From assembly GCF_003148825.1 (NCBI RefSeq), contig NZ_QGGZ01000011.1, forward strand, positions 186,001 through 250,000: a stretch of 64,000 nt of DNA, written 5' to 3'. A program made the translations under genes and the position numbers. Source of the stretch: Streptomyces sp. CG 926. GTDB taxonomy: Bacteria; Actinomycetota; Actinomycetes; Streptomycetales; Streptomycetaceae. Below are positions 27,976 to 37,154 of this stretch, one piece after another; position 1 is the first letter of the stretch; each line of letters begins with the position of its first letter. Under the pieces are notes generated by a model. The model ran no database searches and was not told the DNA's origin. It saw nothing but the letters and a program-made list of their open reading frames with translations.

Positions 27976-28113
27976 AGCACGTGTGGCCGCGTCCTTCGAT
28001 CCTTGCACGGACCACGGACCGAGGGGAGGGCGGTCCGGTGCTCACCGAGCCCGGCCGGGTGCGCCGGGGGCGTCCGGTGGGGAGGATGCGCCGGGGGAGG
28101 CGACGGGCCGGAA

Positions 28114-28136
28114 TTGTCGGTGGGGGCGCCTAGGAT
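28114..28136 (+). promoter_or_regulatory. RecA-NDp/PafBC-type DNA-damage promoter of polA
   Basis: TTGTCGGTG, 8 bases, then TAGGAT matches the actinobacterial damage promoter TTGTCRGTG-N8-TAnnnT exactly. The -10 box ends 6 bases before the GTG start, so the transcript is probably leaderless. Confidence 0.82.
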
Positions 28137-28142
28137 CGGGGC

Positions 28143-30863
28143 GTGGCAGATTCATCAGCGAAGAAGACCGACCAGCCGCCCGCAGCGGACCGTCCCCGCC
28201 TGATGCTCATGGACGGGCACTCCCTGGCCTACCGGGCGTTCTTCGCGCTGCCCGCGGAGAACTTCACGACCGCGACGGGGCAGCCGACGAACGCCATCTA
28301 CGGGTTCGCGTCGATGCTGGCGAACACGCTGCGCGACGAGGCGCCCACGCACTTCGCGGTGGCGTTCGACGTCTCCCGCAAGACGTGGCGCTCGACGGAG
28401 TTCCCCGAGTACAAGGCGAACCGTTCCAAGACCCCCGACGAGTTCAAGGGGCAGGTCGAGCTGATCGGCGAGCTGCTCGACGCGATGCACGTGCCGCGCT
28501 TCGCGGTCGACGGCTTCGAGGCCGACGACGTGATCGCGACGCTGGCCACGCAGGCCGAGGCGGCCGGCTTCGACGTGCTGATCGTCACCGGTGACCGGGA
28601 CTCCTTCCAGCTCGTCTCCGCGCACACCACCGTGCTCTACCCGACCAAGGGTGTCTCCGAGCTCACCCGGTTCACCCCGGAGAAGGTCGAGGAGAAGTAC
28701 GGGCTCACCCCGCAGCAGTACCCGGACTTCGCGGCGCTGCGCGGCGACCCGTCCGACAACCTGCCGGGCATCCCGGGCGTCGGTGAGAAGACCGCGGCCA
28801 AGTGGATCACCCAGTTCGGGTCGTTCGCGGAGCTCGTGGAGCGTGCCGACGAGGTCAAGGGCAAGGCCGGGCAGAACTTCCGGGACCACCTGGAGGCCGT
28901 CAAGCTCAACCGGGTCCTGACCGAGATGGTCAAGGACGTGGAGCTGCCCAAGGCCCCGGCCGATCTGGCCCGCGTCCCCTACGACCGGACCGCCATGCTC
29001 GGCGTGCTGGACGTGCTGGAGATCCGTAACGCCTCGCTGCGCGAGCGGCTGCTCGCCGTCGACCCGGGCGCGGCCGTGGAGGAGGCCCCGGCCCCGGCGG
29101 CCGGGGTGGAACTGGACGCCTCGGTGCTCGCCGCCGGCGAGCTGGCGCCGTGGCTGGAGAGCCACGCGGGCGGGCCGCTGGGTATCGCGACCGTCGACAG
29201 CTGGGCACTGGGCCAGGGCAATGTCACCGAGATCGCGCTGGCCGCGGCCGGCGGCGCCGCCGCCTGGTTCACGCCCGCCGAGCTCGACGAGGCGGACGAG
29301 CGGGCCTTCGCGGCCTGGGCCGCCGACGCGGCGAAGCCCAAGGTCGTGCACAACGCCAAGGGCCTGATGCGGGTCTTCCCCGAGCACGGCTGGACCCTGG
29401 CCGGTGTCGCCATGGACACCGCGCTCGCCGCCTACCTGGTCAAGCCGGGCCGGCGGTCCTTCGCGCTGGACGCGCTGTCCATGGAGTACCTGCACCGGGA
29501 GCTGGCGCCCGCCGCCGCCGACGGCCAGCTCGCGTTCGGCGCCGACGAGACCGCCGAGGCCGAGGCCCTGATGGCGCAGGCCCGCGCCGTCCTGGACCTG
29601 GGCGACGCCTTCACGGACAAGCTCGCCGAGGTGGGAGCCGCGGAGCTGCTCCACGACATGGAGCTGCCCACCTCCGAACTCCTCGCACGGATGGAGCGGT
29701 CCGGCATCGCCGCCGACCGCGAGCACCTGGAGGCCATGGAGCAGCAGTTCGCGGGCGCCGTGCAGCAGGCCGTGAAGGAGGCGCACGCCACCGTCGGCCA
29801 CGAGTTCAACCTCGGCTCGCCCAAGCAGCTCCAGGAGGTGTTCTTCGGCGAGCTCGACCTGCCGAAGACGAAGAAGACCAAGACCGGTTACACCACGGAC
29901 GCGGACGCGCTGGCCTGGCTGGCCACGCAGACCGACCACGAACTCCCGGTGATCATGCTCCGGCACCGGGAGCAGGCCAAGCTGCGCGTCACCGTCGAGG
30001 GCCTGGTCAAGACCATCGCCGCCGACGGCCGGGTGCACACCAGCTTCAGCCAGATCGTCGCCGCGACTGGCCGACTGTCCTCCACCGACCCCAACCTGCA
30101 GAACGTGCCGGTGCGCACCGACGAGGGTCGCGCAATCCGCCGCGGCTTCGTCGTCGGCGAGGGCTTCGAGTCCCTCATGACCGCCGACTACAGCCAGATC
30201 GAGCTGCGCGTCATGGCCCACCTCTCCGAGGACGAGGGCCTGATCGAGGCCTTCGCGACCGGCGAGGACCTGCACACCACCGTTGCCTCCCAGGTGTTCG
30301 GCGTGGAGCGGTCCGCGGTCGACGCCGAGATGCGCCGCAAGATCAAGGCCATGTCGTACGGACTGGCCTACGGGCTCTCCGCGTTCGGCCTCGCCCAGCA
30401 GCTGAACATCGAGCCCGCCGAGGCGCGCGGTCTGATGGAGACCTTCTTCGAGCGGTTCGGCGGGGTCCGGGACTACCTCGGCCGGGTCGTCGACGAGGCC
30501 CGCGCCACCGGATACACGGCGACGATCTTCGGGCGCCGCCGGTACCTGCCCGACCTCAACAGCGACAACCGCCAGCGCCGCGAGGCCGCCGAGCGGATGG
30601 CGCTCAACGCCCCCATCCAGGGCACCGCCGCCGACATCGTCAAGGTCGCGATGCTGCGCGTGGACAAGGCGATCGCCGAGGCCGGCCTGCGCTCGCGGAT
30701 GCTGCTCCAGGTCCACGACGAAATCGTGCTGGAGATCGCCCCCGGCGAGCGCGAGCAGGTCGAGGAGCTGGTGCGGCGCGAGATGGGCGCCGCCGTCGAG
30801 CTCCGGGCCGCGCTGGACGTGTCGGTGGGTGTCGGCCCGGACTGGGAGTCCGCCGCGCACTGA
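28143..30863 (+). CDS. polA: DNA polymerase I
   Basis: The 906-residue enzyme has an N-terminal 5'-3' exonuclease domain (about 1-310; LMLMDGHSLAYRAFFAL, GFEADDVIATLA, VTGDRDSFQLV, GDPSDNLPGIPGVGEKTA). A 3'-5' exonuclease-like middle domain lacks the catalytic acidic motif (I-A-T-V-D-S where D-x-E is expected), so proofreading is probably absent, as in other actinobacterial Pol I. The polymerase domain has motif A DYSQIELRVMAHLSED, the O-helix RRKIKAMSYGLAYG and motif C QVHDEIVLE. It fills repair gaps and removes RNA primers. GTG 28143 is used, and the promoter immediately before it is of the DNA-damage type. A hairpin follows. Confidence 0.97.
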   Translation: MADSSAKKTDQPPAADRPRLMLMDGHSLAYRAFFALPAENFTTATGQPTNAIYGFASMLANTLRDEAPTHFAVAFDVSRKTWRSTEFPEYKANRSKTPDEFKGQVELIGELLDAMHVPRFAVDGFEADDVIATLATQAEAAGFDVLIVTGDRDSFQLVSAHTTVLYPTKGVSELTRFTPEKVEEKYGLTPQQYPDFAALRGDPSDNLPGIPGVGEKTAAKWITQFGSFAELVERADEVKGKAGQNFRDHLEAVKLNRVLTEMVKDVELPKAPADLARVPYDRTAMLGVLDVLEIRNASLRERLLAVDPGAAVEEAPAPAAGVELDASVLAAGELAPWLESHAGGPLGIATVDSWALGQGNVTEIALAAAGGAAAWFTPAELDEADERAFAAWAADAAKPKVVHNAKGLMRVFPEHGWTLAGVAMDTALAAYLVKPGRRSFALDALSMEYLHRELAPAAADGQLAFGADETAEAEALMAQARAVLDLGDAFTDKLAEVGAAELLHDMELPTSELLARMERSGIAADREHLEAMEQQFAGAVQQAVKEAHATVGHEFNLGSPKQLQEVFFGELDLPKTKKTKTGYTTDADALAWLATQTDHELPVIMLRHREQAKLRVTVEGLVKTIAADGRVHTSFSQIVAATGRLSSTDPNLQNVPVRTDEGRAIRRGFVVGEGFESLMTADYSQIELRVMAHLSEDEGLIEAFATGEDLHTTVASQVFGVERSAVDAEMRRKIKAMSYGLAYGLSAFGLAQQLNIEPAEARGLMETFFERFGGVRDYLGRVVDEARATGYTATIFGRRRYLPDLNSDNRQRREAAERMALNAPIQGTAADIVKVAMLRVDKAIAEAGLRSRMLLQVHDEIVLEIAPGEREQVEELVRREMGAAVELRAALDVSVGVGPDWESAAH

Positions 30864-30883
30864 TCCCCGTACGGCAGGCCCGG

Positions 30884-30919
30884 CGCCCGTCCCCGCAGCT
30901 CAGGCGGTGGGGACGGGCG
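30884..30919. terminator. Bidirectional terminator between polA and DUF4184 gene
   Basis: CGCCCGTCCCC (30884-30894) pairs with GGGGACGGGCG (30909-30919). The right arm overlaps the last codons of the convergent gene. Confidence 0.65.
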
Positions 30920-31760
30920 TCCGTGTCTCCTCGTCCGCGGGGCGCCCGGTCCGGTCGTGGCGGTGCCGCAGCCGTACGAGGGCCCCGTAGACCAGCAGCG
31001 CCACGATCAGTCCGCCGCCCGCGCCGAAACAGATGGTCGGGATGATGTCGAGCGGCGTACGGATGCGGTCGAAGAAGTCGAAGAAGCGGAACACGCGCCG
31101 GGTTGCCCCGGCCGCCACGCACACCACGAGCAGGGCGAGCGCTCCCAGGAGTTCGCCGCGGGAGAGCATCGGCACGGACGCGGGGGCCGGGAGGGCCGGC
31201 AGCCGGCGCAGGGCGGTCACCGTGAACCAGAGCAGGGCGCAGGCGGCGACGGCCGAGGTGCCGTACTGGAGGAAGGAGTAGCCCGGCAGGCCGTAGGCGA
31301 GCGGCTGGGCGAGATCGGGCAGCGCGTTCGTGCCCCAGCGGTCGTTGTGCGTGAAGCTGTCCCACCCCACGTGGGTGAGGGACCCGACGACCGCCGAGAC
31401 GTAGAACCAGCACACGAGCGCGGCCGGCCGGGGACGTTCGCGCCATGCCTCGCCCCGCACGAAGGCGTGCACCCTGCCCCGCCAGTTGTGCGGCAGGAGC
31501 GCGACGAGCGGCTCGCGCAGCAGAAGCCAGAAACCCACCAGGACGGCGGTCAGTACGGCGTCCAGCGTGAAGACGCCCAGGAGCGAGTGCGTGAAGGCCC
31601 CGTACGTCAGCACGCCTTCGACGACCGCGTCCGTGAAGTAGAAGGTGTCCGGTGCGAACGACCCGAGGACGAGCGCCGAGGCGACAAGGGGGCCCCGCGC
31701 ACGCCCGGTCCGACGGATGGCCGGAAGGACGGCGGCCGCGTGGCTGAGAGTGAACGGCAT
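30900..31760 (-). CDS. DUF4184 family integral membrane protein
   Basis: The 286-residue protein has about six hydrophobic segments and the DUF4184 signature start MPFTLSHAAAVLP. D-T-F-Y-F and W-D-S-F-T-H-N-D (T-H-x-x-W-D-x-x-T-H) follow, reminiscent of membrane-bound metal-dependent hydrolases of the YdjM type. Histidines and aspartates in these segments could bind metal. Role unknown. ATG 31760 is chosen because the family begins there and AGAGG precedes it; the open frame extends upstream to 31925 without similarity. Confidence 0.82.
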   Translation of the reverse strand: MPFTLSHAAAVLPAIRRTGRARGPLVASALVLGSFAPDTFYFTDAVVEGVLTYGAFTHSLLGVFTLDAVLTAVLVGFWLLLREPLVALLPHNWRGRVHAFVRGEAWRERPRPAALVCWFYVSAVVGSLTHVGWDSFTHNDRWGTNALPDLAQPLAYGLPGYSFLQYGTSAVAACALLWFTVTALRRLPALPAPASVPMLSRGELLGALALLVVCVAAGATRRVFRFFDFFDRIRTPLDIIPTICFGAGGGLIVALLVYGALVRLRHRHDRTGRPADEETRTPVPTA

Positions 31761-31954
31761 GGCACCTCTTCTGCGTGTTCCTGCGTGTTCCTGTGGGCGT
31801 CCCTTACTTCGGGCCAATGCTCCCGAAGGGTCCCGACAGTATGCGTGAGCTGCTGCGGGACGTGGGGATCCGGTGAATTCCCGCCCACCTTGCGTGCTGT
31901 GTGAAGGGAGTTGACGTAGGGTCACGCGGACGTCGAGGGGGAGGGGTCCGACCC

Positions 31955-33199
31955 ATGTCGGCTCGAATATTCGGACGCAGGTTGCGCAGGGGAACGACGG
32001 CCGCTCTGGTCTCCACCCTGGTGGTCGCGGCGGTGACCGCGTCCCAGGGTCCGGTGGACGGGAGCACCGACCGGCTCTCCGCCGCCGGGGAGAACATCGC
32101 GCAGCCGGCGGAGGTCGCGGACACGGCGGGCGGCGACTCCGCCTACCTCACCGAACTCCCGCCACCGGTGGGCCCGCTGCCACCGGAGGTGCCGCCGTCG
32201 CAGCAGGGGCAGCCGCAGCCACCGGCGCAGGCGCCGACGGCCCCCGAGGCGGCCGCCGCGGCACCGGTCGTGACCGGGCCCGCGGAAGGGGCCCAGGGCA
32301 TACCGGCAAGCGTGCTGGCCGCGTATCTGCGCGCGGAGAAGACCGTGGGGCAGAGCGACCCCGGCTGCGGACTGCGCTGGCAACTCCTCGCGGCCATCGG
32401 CAAGGTGGAGTCCGGACAGGCGCGCGGCGGGCAGGTCGATCCGACCGGGACCACACTGCGGCCGATCCTGGGGCCCGTGCTCGACGGCAACGGCTTCGCG
32501 AACATCTCCGACACCGACGGCGGGGCCTACGACGGGGACGCCCGCTACGACCGGGCGGTCGGGCCGATGCAGTTCATCCCCTCCACCTGGGCGGCGTGGG
32601 GCCAGGACGCGGACGGCGACGGCCGGCGCAACCCGAACAACGTGCACGACGCGGCCCTCGCGGCCGGGCGGTACCTGTGCGCGGGCAGCCGCGACCTGCG
32701 GGTGGACGCGGACCTCGACCGGGCCGTGCTGTCCTACAACCGGTCCGCGGAGTACCTGCGCACGGTGCGGTCCTGGTTCACGTACTACCTGAAGGGGACA
32801 CACGCGGTTCCCGACCGGCCGGGCGCGGGCACGGGTACGCCCGAGCCCGCCCCGAAGCCGACGCCTACGCCGACCCCGACGCCCACGCCTTCTCCGACGC
32901 CGGACCCGAAGCCCACGCCGACGCCTACGCCGACCCCGGACCCGACGCCGACGCCTACGCCTACGCCGACCCCGGACCCGACGCCGACGCCGACGCCCAC
33001 GCCGACCCCGACGCCCACGCCGACGCCCACGCCGACGCCGACCCCGACGCCCACCCCCACCCCCACCCGGACGGCGCCGGCTCCCACTCCCACTCCCACT
33101 CCCACCCCGTCCGCGTCGCCCAGCCGTACCCCGGCGTCCACGCCCACCCCGAAGCCGGCCCGTACGCCCTCGGCGTCACCGTCCGCGTCCGCCCGCTGA
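31955..33199 (+). CDS. Secreted lytic murein transglycosylase with Pro-Thr repeat tail
   Basis: The 414-residue protein has a signal peptide (R-R-L-R-R-G-T-T-A-A-L-V-S-T-L-V-V-A-A-V-T-A) and a Pro/Gln/Ala-rich linker. A transglycosylase domain lies near 130-290, with catalytic Glu in AAIGKVESGQARGG and the MltB-like segment YDRAVGPMQFIPSTWAAWGQDADGDG followed by NVHDAALAAGRYLC. It should cleave peptidoglycan glycan strands with anhydromuramic product formation. The last about 120 residues are P-T/P-D/P-K repeats encoded by a DNA run of short CCGACGCC-like repeats (32850-33075), likely spanning or binding the cell wall. A 13-base-pair hairpin follows. Confidence 0.9.
   Translation: MSARIFGRRLRRGTTAALVSTLVVAAVTASQGPVDGSTDRLSAAGENIAQPAEVADTAGGDSAYLTELPPPVGPLPPEVPPSQQGQPQPPAQAPTAPEAAAAAPVVTGPAEGAQGIPASVLAAYLRAEKTVGQSDPGCGLRWQLLAAIGKVESGQARGGQVDPTGTTLRPILGPVLDGNGFANISDTDGGAYDGDARYDRAVGPMQFIPSTWAAWGQDADGDGRRNPNNVHDAALAAGRYLCAGSRDLRVDADLDRAVLSYNRSAEYLRTVRSWFTYYLKGTHAVPDRPGAGTGTPEPAPKPTPTPTPTPTPSPTPDPKPTPTPTPTPDPTPTPTPTPTPDPTPTPTPTPTPTPTPTPTPTPTPTPTPTPTRTAPAPTPTPTPTPSASPSRTPASTPTPKPARTPSASPSASAR
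32850..33075 (+). repeat. Short tandem repeats coding Pro-Thr tail
   Basis: Degenerate 6-base units (CCGACG, CCTACG, CCCACG) repeat across about 225 bases within the transglycosylase gene. Such tracts are prone to slippage, so tail length may vary between strains. Confidence 0.8.
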
Positions 33200-33247
33200 C
33201 CGGCACGCCCCCCCGCACCGTCCCAGCGACCCCCGTCAGGGACACCC

Positions 33248-33282
33248 GTGAAGCCACCCGTCGTCGCGGCGGGTGGCTTCAC
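33248..33282 (+). terminator. Terminator after transglycosylase gene
   Basis: GTGAAGCCACCCG pairs perfectly with CGGGTGGCTTCAC (13 base pairs, 9-base loop), 48 bases after the stop. Confidence 0.85.
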
Positions 33283-33373
33283 CTCGATCGGTGCGCCCGG
33301 GACGTTCTCATCTCGCCTCCGCGTTGCTACGGTGCCCCATCTCTGACGCCTCATCAGATTTCGGAGCCCCGGC

Positions 33374-33514
33374 ATGCGCGCATTCGTCGCCGCCGTCATC
33401 GGCCTCGCGGCCGCGCTGGCCCTCGTGTTCGCCATCACGGCGTTCGGGGTGCCCGAAGGCGAGACCTCACCCAAGCCCCTGCTCACCACCGCGCCCCCCG
33501 CGCCCGGAAAGTAG
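33374..33514 (+). CDS. SPW_0924-type small membrane protein
   Basis: A 46-residue protein with one hydrophobic segment (F-V-A-A-V-I-G-L-A-A-A-L-A-L-V-F-A-I-T-A-F-G) and a short external tail G-E-T-S-P-K-P-L-L-T-T-A-P-P-A-P-G-K. The start M-R-A-F-V-A-A-V-I-G-L and the T-S-P-K-P-L-L-T-T motif match the short streptomycete SPW_0924 family as I recall it. Function unknown. It lies 14 bases before the DUF3068 gene, so the two are probably co-transcribed. Confidence 0.75.
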   Translation: MRAFVAAVIGLAAALALVFAITAFGVPEGETSPKPLLTTAPPAPGK

Positions 33515-33528
33515 AGGAGGGCCCGGCC

Positions 33529-34521
33529 GTGCGACGCAGAGCGAGCCTTGTCCTGCTGGCCCTAGCCGTGTTCTGCGCAGCCCTCGCGCCGCTGCTGCGC
33601 TGGTACGCGTACCCCCGCCTCGCCAAGATCCCGCCGAACCAGTACCAGGAGGTGGTCCTGGAGGCGAAGGACGCGACGCTCCTCGACTACACCGGCGGCA
33701 TGCAGCCCAAGAAGGTCGACAAGGTCACCATCGTCCAGACCCTCAAGGGCAACGTGGAGGCGTCCGAGGAGATAGAGGCGAGCGCCGGCAAGGACGTCGT
33801 CGTCTGGGACACGCTGTCCTACATCATCGGCCCGGACGGGAAGATGGTCTCCCAGATCCCCGAGCGCTACATCTTCGACGCGCACACCCAGGACCCGGTC
33901 CACGCCACCGGCGAGATGGTCGACGGGGACCCCGTCAAGCGCGAGGGCATCGAGTTCAAGTGGCCCTTCTTCACCGAGCCGCGCGACTACCTGTACTTCG
34001 ACGCGCAGACCCGCACCGCCTCACCGATCCACTACGTCGGACCGCGCACGTTCAAAGGCATGGACGTCTACTACTTCGAGCAGACCGTCCCCTGGACCAA
34101 GGTCGCCATGCCCAAGAAGATGCCGATCGAGGGCATCGACCCGGCGACGATCGAGGCGGCCACCGGCACCACCCTCTGGTACACCGTCAAGGCGAGGTTC
34201 TGGGTCGACCCGGTGACCGGCGCCCCCGTCAACGCCGAGCAGGACATCCAGCAGGAGATGCGCGGCGGCATCGCGGCCGGCGGCCCCGACGGCAAGCTCA
34301 CCGCCTTCGCCGGACACGTCACGATGCGCGAGGACTACTCCGACCACACGGTCGCCCTCGTCAAGGCGAACCGTACGAAGGTCCTCGCGCTGCACACCTA
34401 CGCCCCGATCGGCCTGGCCACCACCGGGCTCGTCCTGCTCGGAGCGGCCCTGTGGCTGGAGGCGCGCGGCCGCCGCGTACGGGAGGCGGGAGCCGCGAGG
34501 GCGGACGGGGTCAGCGCCTGA
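33529..34521 (+). CDS. DUF3068 / PorA-family membrane-anchored protein
   Basis: The 330-residue protein has an N-terminal hydrophobic segment (A-S-L-V-L-L-A-L-A-V-F-C-A-A-L-A-P-L-L), a large exported domain typical of DUF3068 (N-Q-Y-Q-E-V-V-L-E-A, W-D-T-L-S-Y-I-I-G-P-D-G, D-Y-L-Y-F-D-A-Q-T-R-T-A-S-P) and a C-terminal transmembrane helix near 298-316. It should face outside between two membrane anchors. Function is unknown to me. GTG 33529 has GAGGAGGG upstream. It overlaps the convergent hrpB stop by 11 bases. Confidence 0.82.
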   Translation: MRRRASLVLLALAVFCAALAPLLRWYAYPRLAKIPPNQYQEVVLEAKDATLLDYTGGMQPKKVDKVTIVQTLKGNVEASEEIEASAGKDVVVWDTLSYIIGPDGKMVSQIPERYIFDAHTQDPVHATGEMVDGDPVKREGIEFKWPFFTEPRDYLYFDAQTRTASPIHYVGPRTFKGMDVYYFEQTVPWTKVAMPKKMPIEGIDPATIEAATGTTLWYTVKARFWVDPVTGAPVNAEQDIQQEMRGGIAAGGPDGKLTAFAGHVTMREDYSDHTVALVKANRTKVLALHTYAPIGLATTGLVLLGAALWLEARGRRVREAGAARADGVSA

Positions 34522-37153
34522 GCCGGGCGTTGGTGTGCCGGGTGGGCTCGGCGGTGGCCGGGTCCTCCGGCCAGGGGTGCTTGGGGTAACGCCCGCGCAG
34601 TTCCGCGCGCACGGCCCGGTAGCCGCCCTGCCAGAAGGAGGCGAGGTCCGCCGTGACGGCGGCGGGCCGGCCGGCGGGCGACAGCAGGTGCACCAGCACC
34701 GGTACGCCCGCCACCTTCGGGGTCCGCGCCAGCCCGAACAGCTCCTGCAACTTCACCGCGAGCACCGGCTGCCCGTGCTCGGCGGAGTAGTCCACCCGGA
34801 TCCGGGACCCGCTGGGCACCTCCAACCGTTCCGGAGCCAGCTCGTCCAGCCGGACGGCCTCTCCGGTGGCCCACGGCAGCAGCCGGTTCAGGGCCTGCCC
34901 GGCGTCGATCCGGGCGAGGTCGGCGCGGCGCCGGGCCCGCGACAGCTCGGGCTCCAGCCAGTCGTCGGCGCGCTCCAGCAGGGCCAGGTCGTCGGCCACG
35001 TCGGGCCAGCCGCCGCCGAGCGTGCGGTGCAGGAAGGCGAGGCGGGCCCGGAGCGTCAGCGCGTCCGGGGACCAGCGCAGCAGGCCGAGCCCCTCGGTGC
35101 GGAGCCCGTCGAGGAGGGCGGCCCGGACGAGCGCGGGATCGGGGGTGCGCAGCGGACGTACGGCCAGCTCGATCGCCCCGAGGCGCTCGGCGGCGCGGGC
35201 GACCAGGTCGCCGTCCTCCCAGTGGACCTCCTCCCCCGCGGTGAGCAGGTGCGCGGCGGCGGCGCGGGCGGTGTCCTCGTCGACGAGCGCGGCCAGCCGC
35301 ACCCGGGCGGACGCGGAATGCGGGGGCCGGTCGGCGACGGCGACCGCCAGCCAGGGCGCGCTGCGCAGCCGCGAGCCGTCGCCGAGCTCGGCCGCGGTGC
35401 CGTTGGCCATCAGGAAGGCCCCCGAGCCCTTGGTCTTCGCCACCCGCTCGGGGAAGGCCGAGGCCGCGATCAGGCCTGCGGCGGCATCGTCGGGTACGGC
35501 GCCGCCGCCGGGGCTCCGCCCCGAACCCCACGCCTCGAACGCCGGCGGGGCGGATTCTTCGGCCCCGCCGGCGCCTGAGGAGGTGTGGGGCGCGGCCCCG
35601 GCCCCGGTTTCGCCGGAGCGCCCCGGAGGGGAAACGGCACGCTCCAGGCGGCGGGCCTCCGCCCGCCAGCGGACCGCGTAGCCGTCGCCGCCCGCGCGGG
35701 CCTGTCGCCACGCGCCGGCCAGGTCGTCCCCGTACTCCCGCGGCGGCTCCTCGCTGATCAGGGCCACCACCTCCGCCGCCCGCCGGGCACCCAGCGCGGC
35801 CGAGCCGTCGAGCAGGGCCCGGGCCAGTCGCGGGTGCAGCCCGAGCCGGGCCATCCGCTGCCCGCGCGCGGTGACCGCACCGGCCGGGGACACCGCGCCG
35901 ACGGCCACCAGCACCTCCCGCGCCGCGGCCATCGCCCCGGCCGGCGGCGGGTCCAGCAGGGCCAGCCCGGCCGCGTCCGGGTCGCCCCAGCACGCCGCCT
36001 GCAGGGCGAACTGCGCCAGGTCGGCGATACGGATCTCCGGCGAGGGGAACGCGGCCAGCCGGCCGTCCTCCGCCTCGGCCCAACAGCGGTACACCGCGCC
36101 CGGTGCCTCGCGCCCGGCCCGGCCCGCCCGCTGCCGTCCGGCCGCGCGGGACGCCCGTACGGTGGCCAGCGCGCCCAGCCCGCGCGCGTGGTCCACGCGG
36201 GGCTCGCGGGCCAGCCCGGAGTCCACCACCACGCGTACCCCGGGGACGGTCAGGCTCGACTCCGCCACGGCGGTGGACAGGATCACCCTGCGGTGATCGG
36301 CGACGGAGAGCGCCGCGTCCTGCACCGCGGCAGGGGCCCGGCCGTGTATCTGCAGCACCTCCGCGTGCACCCCGGCCAGCTGCCCCGCGACCCGGGCGAT
36401 CTCGCCGACGCCGGGCAGGAAGCACAGGACGTCGCCGTCGCGTTCCGCCAGCGCCCGCCGCACCACCGAGGCCACGTGCGTCAGCTGCGCCGGATCCACC
36501 CGCATCCCGTGCGGAGGCCGCACCGGCCGGGCCGGCGGGGCCCAGACCGTCTCCACGGGGTAGGAGACCCCCGCGGCCTCCACCACCGGCGCGCCGCCCA
36601 GGCTTCCCCGGCCGAGAACGTGGGCCCAGCCGGCGGAGTCCGTCGTCGCCGAGGCCGCCACCAGCCGGAGCTCCGGGCGCAGGGTCTCGCGTACGTCGAG
36701 GAGGAATGCGGCGACCGTGTCGGCGTCCAGGTGCCGCTCGTGGCACTCGTCCAGGACCACCACATCCACGCCGGTCAGCTCCTGGTCACGCTGGAGGCGC
36801 TGGAGCAGCACCCCGGTGGTCACCACCTCGACGGCGGTGTCCGGGCCGACCACCCGCTCCCCGCGCACGGTGAAACCCACCGCCCCGCCGACCTGCTCGC
36901 CCAGCAGCCAGGCCATCCGGCGCGCCGCGGCCCGGGCGGCGATCCGCCGGGGCTCCGCGACGACCACCCGGCGCCGTGGCCCGCCGCCCGGCCCGCCACC
37001 CACCAGGCCGGCCAGGACCAGCGGCACCAGCGTGGTCTTGCCGGTGCCGGGCGGGGCGCAGAGCACCGCCGTGCCGTGGTCGTCCAGCGCCGAGACGAGC
37101 GCGGGCACGACCTCCCGTACGGGCAGGGCGTCGAGGGCGGCGGTACGGATCAC
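34511..37153 (-). CDS. hrpB: ATP-dependent RNA helicase HrpB
   Basis: The 880-residue DEAH-type helicase shows Walker A APPGTGKTTLVPL near 33-45, motif II as DECHERHLDAD (DECH rather than DEAH), motif III ASATTDS, and motif VI in the GRAGREAPGAVYRCW segment. The HrpB-specific C-terminal region includes P-S-G-S-R-I-R-V-D-Y and the ending W-Q-G-G-Y-R-A-V-R-A-E-L-R-G-R-Y-P-K-H-P-W-P-E-D-P. The biological role of HrpB is not well defined. GTG 37153 lies one base beyond the upstream methyltransferase stop, suggesting an operon. The tail overlaps the DUF3068 gene in the opposite direction. Confidence 0.93.
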   Translation of the reverse strand: MIRTAALDALPVREVVPALVSALDDHGTAVLCAPPGTGKTTLVPLVLAGLVGGGPGGGPRRRVVVAEPRRIAARAAARRMAWLLGEQVGGAVGFTVRGERVVGPDTAVEVVTTGVLLQRLQRDQELTGVDVVVLDECHERHLDADTVAAFLLDVRETLRPELRLVAASATTDSAGWAHVLGRGSLGGAPVVEAAGVSYPVETVWAPPARPVRPPHGMRVDPAQLTHVASVVRRALAERDGDVLCFLPGVGEIARVAGQLAGVHAEVLQIHGRAPAAVQDAALSVADHRRVILSTAVAESSLTVPGVRVVVDSGLAREPRVDHARGLGALATVRASRAAGRQRAGRAGREAPGAVYRCWAEAEDGRLAAFPSPEIRIADLAQFALQAACWGDPDAAGLALLDPPPAGAMAAAREVLVAVGAVSPAGAVTARGQRMARLGLHPRLARALLDGSAALGARRAAEVVALISEEPPREYGDDLAGAWRQARAGGDGYAVRWRAEARRLERAVSPPGRSGETGAGAAPHTSSGAGGAEESAPPAFEAWGSGRSPGGGAVPDDAAAGLIAASAFPERVAKTKGSGAFLMANGTAAELGDGSRLRSAPWLAVAVADRPPHSASARVRLAALVDEDTARAAAAHLLTAGEEVHWEDGDLVARAAERLGAIELAVRPLRTPDPALVRAALLDGLRTEGLGLLRWSPDALTLRARLAFLHRTLGGGWPDVADDLALLERADDWLEPELSRARRRADLARIDAGQALNRLLPWATGEAVRLDELAPERLEVPSGSRIRVDYSAEHGQPVLAVKLQELFGLARTPKVAGVPVLVHLLSPAGRPAAVTADLASFWQGGYRAVRAELRGRYPKHPWPEDPATAEPTRHTNARLRR

Positions 37154-37154
37154 G

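Noticed and set aside
32850..33075. CRISPR-like array
   Set aside because: The 6-base units are coding and have no spacers.
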